This document shows positions 1-11,249 of a DNA stretch of 64,000 bases, piece after piece. The translations under genes and the position numbers were made by a program. A model generated the notes under the pieces. The model did no database searches. It saw only the letters and a list, made by a program, of their open reading frames with translations, and was not told the origin of the DNA. Position 1 is the stretch's first letter; every line of letters begins with the position of its first letter. The stretch lies in contig CAMZMU010000089.1 of assembly GCA_947311845.1 (NCBI GenBank), positions 27,197,769 to 27,261,768 of the forward strand, read 5' to 3'. Source of the stretch: Poa pratensis (Eukaryota > Streptophyta > Magnoliopsida > Poales > Poaceae).

Positions 1-3000
1 GCCCATTCAAATTTGAATTGGGATGGTTACATAGGGATGGGTTTCATGATATGGTTAGTACGATATGGGGGAGACCGGTCCCTGGTAACGACCCAATCAC
101 AAGGTGGAATAACAAAATTCGCGCTACGCGAAAACACCTAGTTGGTTGGGCGAGACATATGGCGGGCCAATTAAAACAGGAAAAGCTTCGATTATCATCA
201 GTGATTGATGACCTTGAGGCTTTTGCTGAAATTAGGCCGCTGTCCACGCACGAGATTGAGCTGAAAAACCAATCCAACGCGAAGATGGCGTCTATTCTTC
301 GTGAAGAAGAGCTGAAATGGTATCAACGATCAAAAGCCCAATTTATTTTGGAGGGAGATGCGAATACGAGATACTTTCATAGTCTGGCAAATGGCAGACA
401 CAGAAAGAAACTCATCCATTCCCTAAACCAAGAAGAGGGTCTGATCGAAGGGCATGAGCAGCTTAAATCTTATATCACGAAGTATTATAAAAAATTGTTT
501 GGCAAGCCTGACGCAGATAATTTCTCGTTGGACGAAAGCAGAACAGATGACATTCCGCAAGTTTCCGATCAGGAAAATGCCCATCTTACTGCTCCCTTCT
601 CTTTGGAGGAAGTAAAGAAGGCGGTTTTCCAAATGGAACACAACAAAGCCCCAGGTCCGGATGGTTTCCCTGCTGAATTTTATCAGTCTTTTTGGGAAGT
701 AATTCAACCGGACCTGATAGAGATGTTCCATGCGTTGCATGCTGGACAACTAGACCTTTTTCGCCTTAATTTTGGTGAGATTATTTTGTTGCCAAAGGTT
801 AATGAAGCAGAAAAGATCCAACAATTTAGACCTATCTGTCTTCTTAACGTTAGCTTCAAGATATTCACTAAAACAGCGACTATTAGGTTGAACTCGGTGG
901 CTGACCATGTTGTGCGTCCGACACAGACAGCCTTCATGCAAGGTCGCAACATTCTTGATGGTGTTGTGATATTACATGAAACTGTCCATGAGTTACATCG
1001 GAAAAAGCTAAATGGGGTCATACTAAAGATTGACTTCGAAAAGGCTTATGATAAAGTAAAATGGTCTTTCCTTCAACAGACACTCAGAATGAAAGGTTTT
1101 TCTGATGAGTGGCGTTCAATGATTGATAGTTTTGTCTCCGGTGGTAGTGTCGCCATCAAAGTCAATGACGACGTTGGTCGATACTTCCAAACGAAAAAAG
1201 GACTACGTCAAGGCGACCCATTATCACCTATACTATTTAACATAGTAGCTGATATGCTAGCCATAATCATTGAACGCGCAAAGCGGGATGGGCAAATTGA
1301 GGGGGTAGTACCGCATCTAGTGGATGGCGGACTATCTATTCTTCAATACGCTGATGATACAATTCTTTTTATGGAACATGACTTGGAGAAAGCGAAGAAT
1401 CTGAAATTAATTCTTTCAGCGTTCGAGCAACTCTCCGGTCTAAAAATTAACTTCCACAAAAGCGAATTGTTTTGTTTCGGCGATGCCCAAGCGGAGGCCA
1501 ACCAATATGCTGAACTTTTTGGCTGTGGGGTTGGTGAGTTTCCAATAAGTTATCTAGGCATCCCAATTCATTTTAGGAGGCTTACGATTGCACAATGGAA
1601 ACACGTTGAGGAAAGAATACAAAAAAGGTTGAGTAGTTGGAAAGGAAAACTACTATCCCTGGGTGGAAGACTGGTACTCATAAACTCTGTCCTAACCAAT
1701 ATGGTTCTGTACATGATATCCTTCTTCCAATTACCAAAAGGAGTTCTTCATCGATTGGATTACTTTCGATCTAGATTCTTTTGGCAAGGGGACAACGAAA
1801 AAAAGAGGTATCGACTGGCAAAATGGGATGCGGTGTGCCGACCCAAAGACTTTGGGGGACTAGGGATTCATGATCTTGCGGTCAAGAATCGTGCCCTTCT
1901 AGGAAAATGGCTGTTTAAGCTACTTACCGAAGAAGGTGTCTGGCAAACACTACTCAGGAGAAAGTATGTTGGCTCGAAGGCGATATCTCAGGTTTCATGG
2001 AAAGCCGGAGATTCTCACTTTTGGGCAGGCCTTATGGCGACGAAGAAGTTCTTCCTCCCATTTGGCTCTTTCTCCATCAAAGATGGTTCGGAGATAAGGT
2101 TCTGGGAGGATAAGTGGCTTGGCACTACTACGCTCCGTGAACAATATCCAGCCTTATATAATATTGTCCTTGGGCGTCACAAAAGCGATACTATTGCTAC
2201 GGTTTTGGAGGTTAATCCACCAAATGTGACGTTCCGAAGAGATCTCGTTGGTCCTAGGTTAGCGGCGTGGCATGAATTGCTACAACGACTAGCATCAGTC
2301 AATTTGACGCAAGGGTCCGACGTGTTTCGGTGGAGTTTACACAAATGCGGTAAATTCACAGTGGACAGTATGTATAATGCGTTAATCCAACCTGATGTGC
2401 CAGTAGAAAATAATAAGAAAATCTGGTCGATGAAGATACCACTAAAAAACAAGGTTTTCGCGTGGTACCTTCGTCGAGGGGTTATTCTTACTAAGGACAA
2501 CCTTGCAAAACGCAATTGGCACGGTAGTAAGAGGTGTGTCTTCTGTCATAAGGACGAGACTATCAACCACTTATTTTTCGAGTGTCAATTCGCGGTTCTA
2601 TATGGTCAATCATCCAGATAGGTTCTACTTTATATCCCCCAAGAAGCATTGCACATATTTTTGGCAGTTGGCTGAATGGGGTTGATGTTAGGTTCAAACA
2701 ACTTATTAGGGTGGCAGCGCTAGCCGTTATATGGTCGCTTTGGCTATGTAGAAATGACAAGGTTTTCACTGATAAAAATTGTTCTCTCATGCAGGTTATC
2801 TACAGGACTACAGCTACACTCCGTTCGTGGTCTCAGTTGCAACGTGTGGGGCATCGAGACCTGTTTATGGAGGTTTGTTCAAGACTGGAGGATACGGCGA
2901 GAGACTTTTTATCCCAACATGGATGGCAGCATAATTTGCGGATCGGGCCACCAGCACCCTAGGCGTGATTACAATTTCTCATCTGATATGTAATCGCTAC

Positions 3001-3112
3001 CTTTTTATTTTTCGGACTACCGTACTCTTTCGGCTGTGTGCACCTTCGTTGTGCAGAGGCTGGGTGTAATGCTTAAACCTTTTAAGTAATAAAACTCCCT
3101 TTATCTAAAAAA
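1..3112 (+). mobile_element. LINE (L1-type non-LTR retrotransposon), 5' end outside window
   Basis: The first base is already inside the reverse-transcriptase ORF, so the 5' UTR, any ORF1 and the endonuclease domain lie outside the window. Downstream of the ORF there is a short 3' UTR, an AATAAA-like signal near 3088 and a short A-run at 3107-3112 that probably marks the 3' end. No target-site duplication can be tested because the left edge is missing. Confidence 0.9.
3..2962 (+). pseudogene. LINE ORF2: reverse transcriptase plus zinc-binding region, one frameshift
   Basis: This is the polymerase protein of a plant LINE, which primes reverse transcription at a nicked target. The frame is open from the left edge. 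Seen in order: a linker region with the LINE signature 'FILEGDANTRYFHSLANG' (near residue 110 of the part from position 18), RT fingers 'FRPICLLNVSFKIFTK', the palm aspartate in 'KIDFEKAYDKVKW', 'LRQGDPLSPILFN', and the catalytic YADD at 1345-1356. The zf-RVT region follows, with 'KRCVFCHKDETINHLFFEC' near 2530-2585. The frame then breaks near 2595. The family's usual C-terminal tail ('VIWSLWLCRNDKVF') continues one frame over, from about 2598 to the stop at 2960-2962. A single lesion in about 2.9 kb suggests a young copy or a sequence error. Confidence 0.9.
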
Positions 3113-4439
3113 GATAGTTATGGATAAAGTGGTGGTCCACTTGGCGCTGTTGTCTCCTTGCCATTATCTTCAAACTCCCCAGCAGCAACATACAGTTTAC
3201 TTCACGCTTTGCCGGTAATGAACTGTGTACAATTACGACGTGTTGCCGTTTGCAAATCAACGGTCGACCAAAGAGGCTGATAAGCAGAACCAAACGAGGT
3301 GCACGCTACAGGCCTATAGCTGATTTTGAAATCCCTGCTGCTTTAAACACTGATTCTTTCGGTGGTTCTCCCATGTCGGCTTTGAACACTGATTCTTTGG
3401 GGGTTCGGGAGATTTAGACGCAAACTAGGCCTCGGTGTTGCGCCCGGTCCTGCAGGCGCTCACGTACCTTCCTGAGGCCTTCCCTGCCTTGCCAAGCAGC
3501 AATGTTTCCCGCGAAAAGTAAACATACCACTCTTGTTGACCTGTATAAGCGTCAGAAGCTTCAGTGGATGTGATCGGAGATCGATCCCACGTTTTCCACT
3601 GCCACCCCCGCGAGGAAAGGGACCTCGTGGATGATGTTTTTTCATCTGGAAGCTTGACTACTTCATCATGTTCAACGGAAGCGCAACCGTGAACTGCTTG
3701 AGCGCTAGCTTTCTAGACAAGATCAAGGCGAGTGTGCCATCTCGGATTTGTACATGATATTCTATATTTTATTATTGCATCAGGATAGAACAAAGCTTGT
3801 ATGTTTTCTCGCGAACAGACCATGTTACAAGTGCAAACTGTCTACTAAGGAAGAAGAGAAGAGGTAGCATCCTGACGTCCTAGCGTTCAACCCTAGCCGT
3901 TGTCGATTCTGTTGCCGGCTGTTGCGTCTTTACCGTGAATCGACAGGTCTTTGTCTTTTCTGTTTGCTGCTTGGGACGGGAGGGGGTCGTGATCTTAGAC
4001 CTGCGACGGGCGCTATTACCAGATCCACAAACTTAGAGTTTTGTTTTGGTGGTCTTCTCGACGGCATTGATGAGATGCTAGCGAAAGCGAACAATGAGGC
4101 GTTGGGAATAACATTTCTCCGACCTCTCCCTACCTTGTAAACGTTTTTAGCATTGGATGAGTGCCACTAAGGGTAGGTGCTCCCAGATATGTTGGATTCT
4201 GTTGAATCTTGCCTTTGTGGTCTAAGGGAAGTTGTTAGCTGGTCCGTGGTGGAACGTTTTCGACCTCTTCATTGTTTGGTTCTGCGGTAAAAGGTTTCGT
4301 TTTTCTCCAACACTCTGGATTAATGGTGAAGAATTGCAAGTCTGCGCTTCTTACGGTGTGTCCCCAGCCAATGTTCCTTCATCGGTTATTTGATATACTT
4401 ATTCACGGCGAGTAGCTATTGCGTTCTCCAAAGTCCTAG
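3113..4439. other. Intergenic stretch, no gene recognised
   Basis: No ORF resembles a known family. A short imperfect direct repeat ('aacactgattctttcggtgg' and a related copy) lies at about 3349-3405. The stretch 3890-4430 has transcript-like base composition and may be an old retroelement UTR, but this cannot be shown. Confidence 0.4.
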
Positions 4440-4773
4440 TTGGCGAGGATGCTTGTAGATGTCCCAGTCTTTTGCGGCTTGTTCAGTACATCAAGCGCTA
4501 GCGACTTTCAAACAATCGAATTAAGAATCGGCAAATACACAACTTTCAACAAAACTAGTCGTGCATTCCAATGTTTCATGGTTAACACCCTAGCTGGATG
4601 CAGAAAAAGATGGCGGACTTTCCTCGAGCCGTCGAACGCCGTGTGCAGAAAAAGATGCCGTGCATCGAGTCCTCGACAACGTTCATATGGAAATACTAAT
4701 CAAGCACATCTAACGAAGGCCAGCCAGAATCCGGCCAATGCAAGCAACTGATAGGCAACGATGGCCAACACAA

Positions 4774-4867
4774 AAAGGGTTGACCATGACTTCCCCGCCA
4801 CACGTTTCAAAAAAGTCGTCGATCGTCGCTGCAAACGTCGGAAACAGGATCCGCATGGCCTATATAA
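4774..4867 (+). promoter_or_regulatory. BBE1 core promoter: conserved W-box and TATA box
   Basis: A block with TTGACC at 4780-4785 is followed at 4860-4867 by CTATATAA, 47 bp before the ATG. The block around TTGACC and 'CCCCGCCAC' is conserved upstream of BBE2 (16041-16069). WRKY factors bind TTGAC cores in plants; here the inference rests only on conservation between two paralogues. Confidence 0.65.
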
Positions 4868-4913
4868 CGAGCTGATCACAATTCACAAGACCATAAGCAC
4901 GAGAGCGGCGAAA

Positions 4914-6463
4914 ATGGCGGTCTCCACACGGACAGCTCTCCTGCTCACATTTTGCTTCCTCGCTTGCTACGTGCCCGTCCCGTCCATGGCTGCCTCCGGT
5001 GACTTCCTCCGGTGCCTCTCGGCGAACATCCCAAGCCAGCTCGTTGTCACGCCGAGTTCGCCGTCCTTCACTTCCGTCCTCAAGTCCTCCATCAGGAACC
5101 CAGGTTCTTCACCCCTAGCACGGTGAGACCACTCGTCATCGTCACGCCGACAAAGGCCTCCCACGTCCAGGCCGCAGTTGTCTGCGGCCGCCGCCACGAC
5201 GTGCGCATCCGCGTGCGCAGCGGCGGGCACGACTACGAGGGCCTCTCGTACCGGTCTGAGCGGCCCGAAACGTTCGCCGTCGTGGACCTTGCAAACCTCC
5301 GCGCCGTGCGCGTCAACCGTGGCGCGGCCACCGCGTGGGTGGACTCCGGCGCGACCATCGGGGAGCTGTACTACACCGTCGCCAAGGCGGCTCCCGGGCT
5401 CGCGTTCCCCGCGGGCGCGTGCTCGACCATCGGCGTGGGCGGCCACTTCAGCGGCGGCGGCATCGGCCTGATGATGCGCAAGTACGGCCTCTCCTCCGGC
5501 AACGTCCTGGACACCACGCTGGTCGACGCCAACGGGAAGCTCCTGGACAAGAAGGCCATGGGGAAGGACCTCTTCTGGGCCATCCGCGGCGGCGGCGGCG
5601 GGAACTTCGGCATCGTGCTGTCGTGGAAGGTCAGGCTCGTACCGGTCCCACCGACAGTGACGTTCTTCAACATACAGAAGAGCGTCGACCAGGGTGCAGT
5701 CAACGCCGTGACCAAATGGCAAACGCTGGCGCCGGCCCTTCCAGAGGATCTCAGCATACGGTGGTCGTGCAGAGCAAGTCGGCCCTATTCCAGTCCCTGT
5801 ATCTCGGCAACTGCAGCGCGCTCGTGACGACGATGAGCAGACAGTTCCCGGAGCTCAACATGACGCGCGCCGACTGCCGGGAGATGACCTGGCTGCAGTC
5901 CACGGTGTACATCAACTCCGGCGACACCAAGACGCCCATCGAGACGCTCCTCAACAGGACCACCAGCCTCAGCACCTTCACCAAGAACAAGTCCGACTAC
6001 GTCAAGCAGGCCATCACAAAGGACTCGTGGGAAAAGATCTTCCCCTGGTTCAGCAAGGCAGGCGCCGGGATCATGATCCTGGAGCCTCACGGCGGAAGGG
6101 TCGGCAGCATCCCCGACGCCAGCACGCCGTACCCTCACCGGAGCGGCGTCCTCTACAACATCCAGTACGTCGCGTTCTGGACGGGCAGCGGGACCGACGC
6201 CCCGAACTGGATCAGTGGCCTGCACAGCTTCATGGAGCCATTCGTGAGCAAGAACCCGAGGAGCGCGTACGTGAACTACCGTGACCTCGACATCGGGAGA
6301 ACACCATCGTCGGCGGTGTCACGAGCTACGAAAGAGGCAAGGTGTGGGGTGAGAAGTACTTCGGGGGAAACTTCAAGAGGCTCGCCATCACCAAGGGGAA
6401 GGTGGACGCTGGCGACTATTTCAGGAACGAGCAGAGTGTGCCGCCACTTGTCCCAGGAAATGA
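4914..6463 (+). pseudogene. BBE1: berberine bridge enzyme-like FAD oxidoreductase, frameshifted
   Basis: BBE-like proteins are secreted flavoenzymes that oxidise carbohydrates, monolignols or alkaloid precursors. The ATG at 4914 starts a signal peptide ('ALLLTFCFLACYVPVPS'). The FAD_binding_4 region with the covalent His motif 'RSGGHDYEGLSY' and the covalent Cys motif 'GACSTIGVGGH' follows. The C-terminal BBE domain ends 'DYFRNEQSVPPL'. Against intact BBE2, four single-base losses break the frame: about 5099-5101 (CCCC to CCC), 5760-5761 (GGG to GG), 6295-6297 (GGGG to GGG) and 6452-6454 (CCCC to CCC). There is also an in-frame loss of four codons after 'YYTVAK'. All four frameshifts are in C or G runs, so real decay and base-calling error are both possible. 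Its promoter looks intact. Confidence 0.85.
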
Positions 6464-6737
6464 ACAAGAGGTTAAGAGCAACCTTGCTGGTTAACTGAAG
6501 GAGATAGACCTAGCAGTCGGTTTAAAACGTGGTTTGTAATTGCAGGAGTACTTGTCATTAGGGATAGCTAGTCGTTATATTTTCTATTTGGCTCAAAACA
6601 TCGCCTGATTGTTTCCAGAATAATACAAAAATTACGGACATCTTAGGCGAAAAAATTGTTACGGACTCACTGCGATGTGTGATTTAAAGTGCCTGGCAGC
6701 AGTTGCTCCCGGAATATCTCCTATTTGTTGGTTACGA
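6464..6737 (+). repeat. BBE1 3' flank, first copy
   Basis: This flank aligns by eye with the 3' flank of BBE2 (17810-18060). Shared phrases include 'attagggatagctagt', 'aaaattgttacggactcac' and 'gcagttg'. It is cut at 6737 by the Helitron. A second, differently placed copy of the same flank lies at 9902-10450. Confidence 0.7.
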
Positions 6738-6785
6738 CTAGTTGAATTTTGGCGTGGCGTCACGCCACGCCCTTAGTGAGCTTTT

Positions 6786-7315
6786 TTGTTCAGCAAAATG
6801 TTGGCGAAATTGGGGTGTTCGAACATGTTTTTATTTTGTTGTGAATAGGCAGCATTTTTTTTTTTGATATATTGGGTAGAGTATTCAAATATTAAGTGGT
6901 TCGAAATGTTCAAGCATGCTTGTATTTCCACGTCAATATTCAATTAAAATTTAAAAAATCTTTTTGAATTTGATTCTACATTTGAGGAAAGTTTGTTTGT
7001 ATGGCGTCGAAATGTTTGCTAAATTGAAATATTGAAATATATTTGTAATTTGCTATAAGTGTATAGCGTTTTTTTGAGCATTTTTTATATATTTTATGGA
7101 ATTTTGGTATGTTCGCTCAAATGTTGGCTAAGTTGGAATTTGCAAACATGTTGTTTATTTTATTATGAATAGGCAGTATATTTTTTCAGCATTTTTGATA
7201 TATTTTGTAGAATATTCAGATGTTTAGTAGTGTGAAACGTTTGAACATGGTTGTATTTCGGCGTCAATATTTAATTGAAATTAGGAAAAATGCATTTGAA
7301 TTACATTTAAATGGT
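6786..7315. repeat. Internal direct duplication in Helitron 1 (about 325-bp period)
   Basis: The stretch 6795-7000 ('atgttggcgaaattgggg...tgaataggcag...cgtcaatattcaattaaa') recurs at about 7119-7300 with scattered substitutions. The copies are diverged, so the duplication is old or predates insertion. Confidence 0.7.
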
Positions 7316-7401
7316 GACAAAATTTGAATATTCTATTTTTTCTGAAATATCTATCTAAGCATTTTTTTTAATGTAACTATGTAGGTAGATGGATTTAAGG
7401 T

Positions 7402-7936
7402 GCATTACTGTCAAATAAGTTAGATAAATTGAAATAATTAAATATGGTTCCATTTTGCCACATTTTTCTTATTTAGCACCATAAGCAGAGGAAATATATT
7501 ATGGTTATGTTGAAATATTATGTTTGTATTTCGTCGTAAATATCAGTTTTACGTAGTATTCAAACTACACCAATCCTACGATCGAGTCTACAAAAATCTT
7601 AGCAACTAATAAACCCTTACCACATCTCCTACAAAAAAAAATACAGAGCAAACCTGGTTGTTGAAGCTATGGATTTGTTAAACATCATCTCAGGCTGATG
7701 TCAAGAAAAGAAGTTGTTCAATATCCATATCACATCACTGGGAGGCGACTTGATCTGCTTTCGGACAATGAATTTGCATTTTCTTCAAATATTCATGTAA
7801 TGAAGCATTTTTTTTGTAAATGCCACTACTTTCAAATATGTTAGCTAAATTGATTAAATATGGTTCCATTTTGCTATAATTTTCTTATTTAGCATCATAA
7901 TCAAAGAAAATATATTATGGGTTTGTCAAAATATCA
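7402..7936. repeat. Second internal direct duplication in Helitron 1 (about 418-bp period)
   Basis: The segment 7402-7520, with 'aaatatggttccattttgc' and 'ttcttatttagca', recurs at about 7821-7936. It is separate from the duplication at 6.8-7.3 kb. Confidence 0.65.
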
Positions 7937-9362
7937 ACTATTTATTAAATATGGTAAGTAAATGTATATAACAATTGTGGACCAAAACATAAATGACGTG
8001 AGATCAATTTATATGGGTCTGAGCATACATTTTACTGCCATCATTCTGATTAAACAATTTATGCTTCTGAACTTTCTAAAATTCAAACCGAGATATTAAT
8101 GCATGTGCCCATCAGTGGTAACTAATTTTGTTTTAATGAGATCAATTCAAAAGCGTCTTTTTTTATTCTAGCTGACGGAATTCCTTTGGTCCAATTTAAG
8201 ACTTTTCAATATATTTTATCCGACATATCTACACTACGGGGGCTAATAATGAAATGAAACAATCCTACCTTTTTTTACCATAGGAAGCCGTATGAAGCTA
8301 AGGTTTCGTGTATGGTTTTGGAATAGTGGTGGGATATGTGATGTTATCATCGACTAAAAAAATCAAATTGAAGCCTACCTTCAATGGGACATAATCATCA
8401 GACGCAACTATTCTATAGATAATTAGGAGATCTATATAAAAGTAACAAAAAAATATGCATATATTTTGATCCTTCCACCGAATATAACAGATTATTGTTG
8501 TAGACTTAAAAAAGAATAGATGAGAAGTCAATTAAAATGTATTGACAAATATAACACTCAACACAATTTTCTTGCTCTCTCTCTAACAGTTTAAGGTTTT
8601 AAAAAATTAGTTGTGAAAGGTTAAATAAAACTACCGAAAAATAATATCAATTTTGAATTCGTGTTTTTGTGCCAGCAAGTAAAATTACATGTTTATGGAT
8701 CAATAGAACTGAATTTCATGTATTTGTATCCTAATAGATTTATTAATTCAGTTGGATCTTTATGCACAGCCAACACCATCTTATGATGATTGTCCAATAA
8801 GTACCAATACATTTCTCCTCTAAGAATCTGCAATCCCTCCGGTTTTCCAAATATTCCAGTTTAACTTCAAACATATCTAATTAAATTTTATTTTAAGCAG
8901 CTAACTAAGCTGAAATATATTATGAAATTTTAAAAACTCTACAATTGTACACCCTCCATTGAAGGTATAATATTTGCTTTCATTATTTACTTTTGAGGTT
9001 AAACCATATTTTTCTGTTAAAAGATTTGTCAACATTTACAAAACCAAAACGACAAATAATGTTGAAATTTGAGTTGAAATGTTCAAAAAGATTGTAGAAA
9101 TTATGTAAATTGGAAGTTATATTCAATTTTCAATTATTTTAGTGTTTACAGAATTGTTAGGTTTGGAAATTATTTTAATTTTTTGAAATATGCAATTTTG
9201 AAATTTTGAGCTAGTGTGCTCATGCATGGTTGTATTTTGTTTTTATAAAATTGTCCAAATATTGACCAATTTGAATTGTTCTTATGGAAATTTTTCAGTT
9301 TTCAATTTGAATTATTATTATGTAAAACTTTCAATTTTCTGCTTTAAAAAAAACTGCCAAGT

Positions 9363-9765
9363 GGGGACCGCCGTGACGTCAGGCTGACGTGTACAGTGCC
9401 ATGGCGGCCACGGCGACCAGAGCGCACGGCGGCGCGACGTCCGCGCGAGCTGGAGTGCTCGCCTGCGCGCGGTGGAGGCGCGTGGATGCGGAGCGGTCGC
9501 AAGCGGCGGCGCCGCTGTGTTTGTGTCGCCGGAGCTGCGTCTGGCGGCGTGCAGACGCGGCGGAGAGCGGCGGCCACGGCGGCGACAAATCCGGCGCCAC
9601 GCGTGCGACCCAGCAGGTGATTTCCGGCGAGGAGGGAGAGGGCGCGACGGCGCACCGCGCTGTGGCCTTCGATTTGTCCGCAGAGGCGTGCTGCGGCGGC
9701 GGGCCGCGTCGGCGTCCGTGGCGAGCTCAGCGCCGCGCGTGAGAGAGGAGGAGGAGTAGGGGGGA
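9363..9765. other. GC-rich module at the 5' side of Helitron 1
   Basis: A sharp change from AT-rich to very GC-rich sequence. Several frames are open on both strands, as expected from base composition alone, so no CDS is called. Helitron 2 has a similar GC-rich module at 31420-31545, with the shared phrase 'cttcgatttgtc'. It could be a captured exon or an element-specific promoter region. Confidence 0.45.
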
Positions 9766-9901
9766 TGTGGTGTTTTTACAAAAAAGAACCCGAACTTTCG
9801 TGTAATGTCAAGTAGGTCCCTCCGCCTGAGGTGCTGTGGGCTGCGAGTACTGATTCGTAATTATCCAAAAACTGGAGGACTGTCTTTTATATAGTTAGTA
9901 A

Positions 9902-10450
9902 TTCTCAAGGTGGACGCCAGCGTTAAATTTGCGTTTTGGCTAAAAACATTTGCCTTCTTTTCCACAATAATGCAAAAATCACGGACACTTTATATGGAAA
10001 AATTGGAAGGGAGTCATGTTAGATCATGTGATCGGAAGGTCTCGCAGTAGTTGTCCGAGAAATCGGAAACTTTCATGTGATTTACATGAAAGTTCGTAAA
10101 TTTCCGACCATAAGAGACTGTCAGTAATTTCATCGTCGGAGTCGATCGGTCCTGCTATGATTGTTAATTCCTTGTTTTTCTCTTTGTTGAACCACTCCTT
10201 GTTTACTTGCTTTTTTTTTTTGACGGACTCCTTGTTTACTTGCTGGTTTGCCATTTGGAAAGTTGGTGCTACTGGGCTTTCTGTTCACATTGAGGTTGAG
10301 CTACGGGCTTTTGGCTCCGAATTGCTGAGCTAGTATGCATGCCACTACTTCCTCTATTCGTTTTGTATGGCCATGTCATGTTGTTCTATTCATTATGTTT
10401 TTGTCCTTGCAAGGTTTTTAATTTTTAAGAGCAAACATGGGCCTTTATCT
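9902..10450 (+). repeat. Orphan second copy of a BBE-type 3' flank
   Basis: This stretch matches the BBE2 3' flank (about 17915-18400) and, over its first 180 bp, the BBE1 flank (6590-6720). Shared phrases are 'ttttggctaaa', 'aatcacggacac', 'cctctattcgttt' and 'aagagc.acatggg'. No BBE coding sequence lies just upstream, so it may mark a lost tandem copy. It contains no convincing gene. Confidence 0.65.
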
Positions 10451-10499
10451 CGATTCGGTTCCTTCAGAATGACCACCGTAAGAAACATGCGGAAATCCC

Positions 10500-10870
10500 C
10501 TTTGACTCCAACCTCATTTGCCTTTTTGAAATTCAGAAAAAACATGAAAACGTTTTAGAAAATCTGAAAAATAGGGAGCAAACATATGCTAATGTTCCAC
10601 ATATCTGCAAAGTTTCGTGACAAAATGCATTTATGGTGCACTGTACAAAAAACAAAATCAGTGTTAAGTTTTGTTATATGTTGTTGCCACAATAAGCATT
10701 GATTTTTTTTTTTCGTAAGAGCACCACATATGTTATTTCGTCGCGGAAATTTGCACAGATGTGAAACATTAGCATATGTTTGCCCCCTATTTTCTTCAGA
10801 TTTGTTTGAAGTGTTTCATATTTGTTTTGCATTTCAAAAACAGGTAGGAATAGGTGAGCTCGGTGTCAAA
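10500..10870. mobile_element. Foldback (inverted-repeat) element, MITE-like
   Basis: Two arms of about 170 bp are inverted copies centred near 10680. 'gggagcaaacatatgctaat' (about 10574) is mirrored by 'attagcatatgtttgcccc' (about 10769), and the pairing runs on through 'tttatggtgc' and 'gcaccacata'. Exact termini and target duplication are unclear. It lies within or at the edge of the BBE flank copy. No protein is encoded. Confidence 0.65.
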
Positions 10871-11010
10871 ACGCTGCTCTTGCTAATTAGCCTCAGGTAA
10901 GGGTTTTGATTAAGCCAAAAGACCGAGTATCTCCAATATCTAAACTCCCTAGAGCCCCTAGTTGCTTCATGTGTCAAACTCTTATGGTTCCCGCTTGTTT
11001 ATGTTTATCT

Positions 11011-11245
11011 TTTTTTTTTGCGGAAAAGACCCCAATTCTATTAGCAGAAACACTTGGTACAAAAGCACTCTAGAAAATCATAATATTACAACCAGATCCC
11101 TGCAGAACAAATCACTATCATCACAGCTGCATCACCCCTTGGGTCTACGAAAACTTGACTTGATGTGCGATTTGATGAGCGTATGGGAAGTCTTCTCCTT
11201 CGCTCTTCCGAGCCGCACACCACGAAGATGCAGAAAATTGGAGTA
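11011..11245 (-). mobile_element. Retroposed 3' tail (LINE-like), minus strand
   Basis: A T-run (11011-11019), which is a poly(A) tail on the minus strand, is followed by 'gcggaaaagaccccaattct', the style of plant LINE 3' ends. No RT sequence is left, so only a 3'-truncated copy is inferred. Confidence 0.4.
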
Positions 11246-11249
11246 ATAT

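Larger units (their letters stand above)
6738..9901 (-). mobile_element. Non-autonomous Helitron 1 (3' end at 6738, minus orientation)
   Basis: On the minus strand the element ends with a palindrome with 10-bp arms and a 1-nt centre (6751-6771), then nine bases, then CTAG (6738-6741) followed by T. This is the Helitron 3' terminus rule (hairpin, CTRR, insertion between A and T). The proposed 5' end near 9901 (minus-strand 'TTACTAACTATATAAAAGAC') resembles the grass Helitron 5' consensus but lacks the canonical TC, so this edge is tentative. The body is very AT-rich and has no Rep/helicase ORF; the last 500 bp (towards 9.4-9.8 kb) are GC-rich. It belongs with the element at 30499-32188. Confidence 0.7.

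Noticed and set aside
5090..6463. Introns in BBE1 instead of frameshifts
   Set aside because: Alignment with intact BBE2 shows no extra sequence at the breaks, only single missing bases, and no GT-AG pairs.
9344..9759. Several overlapping ORFs in the GC-rich part of Helitron 1
   Set aside because: Open in at least four frames at once, as base composition predicts; no domain or codon bias picks one.
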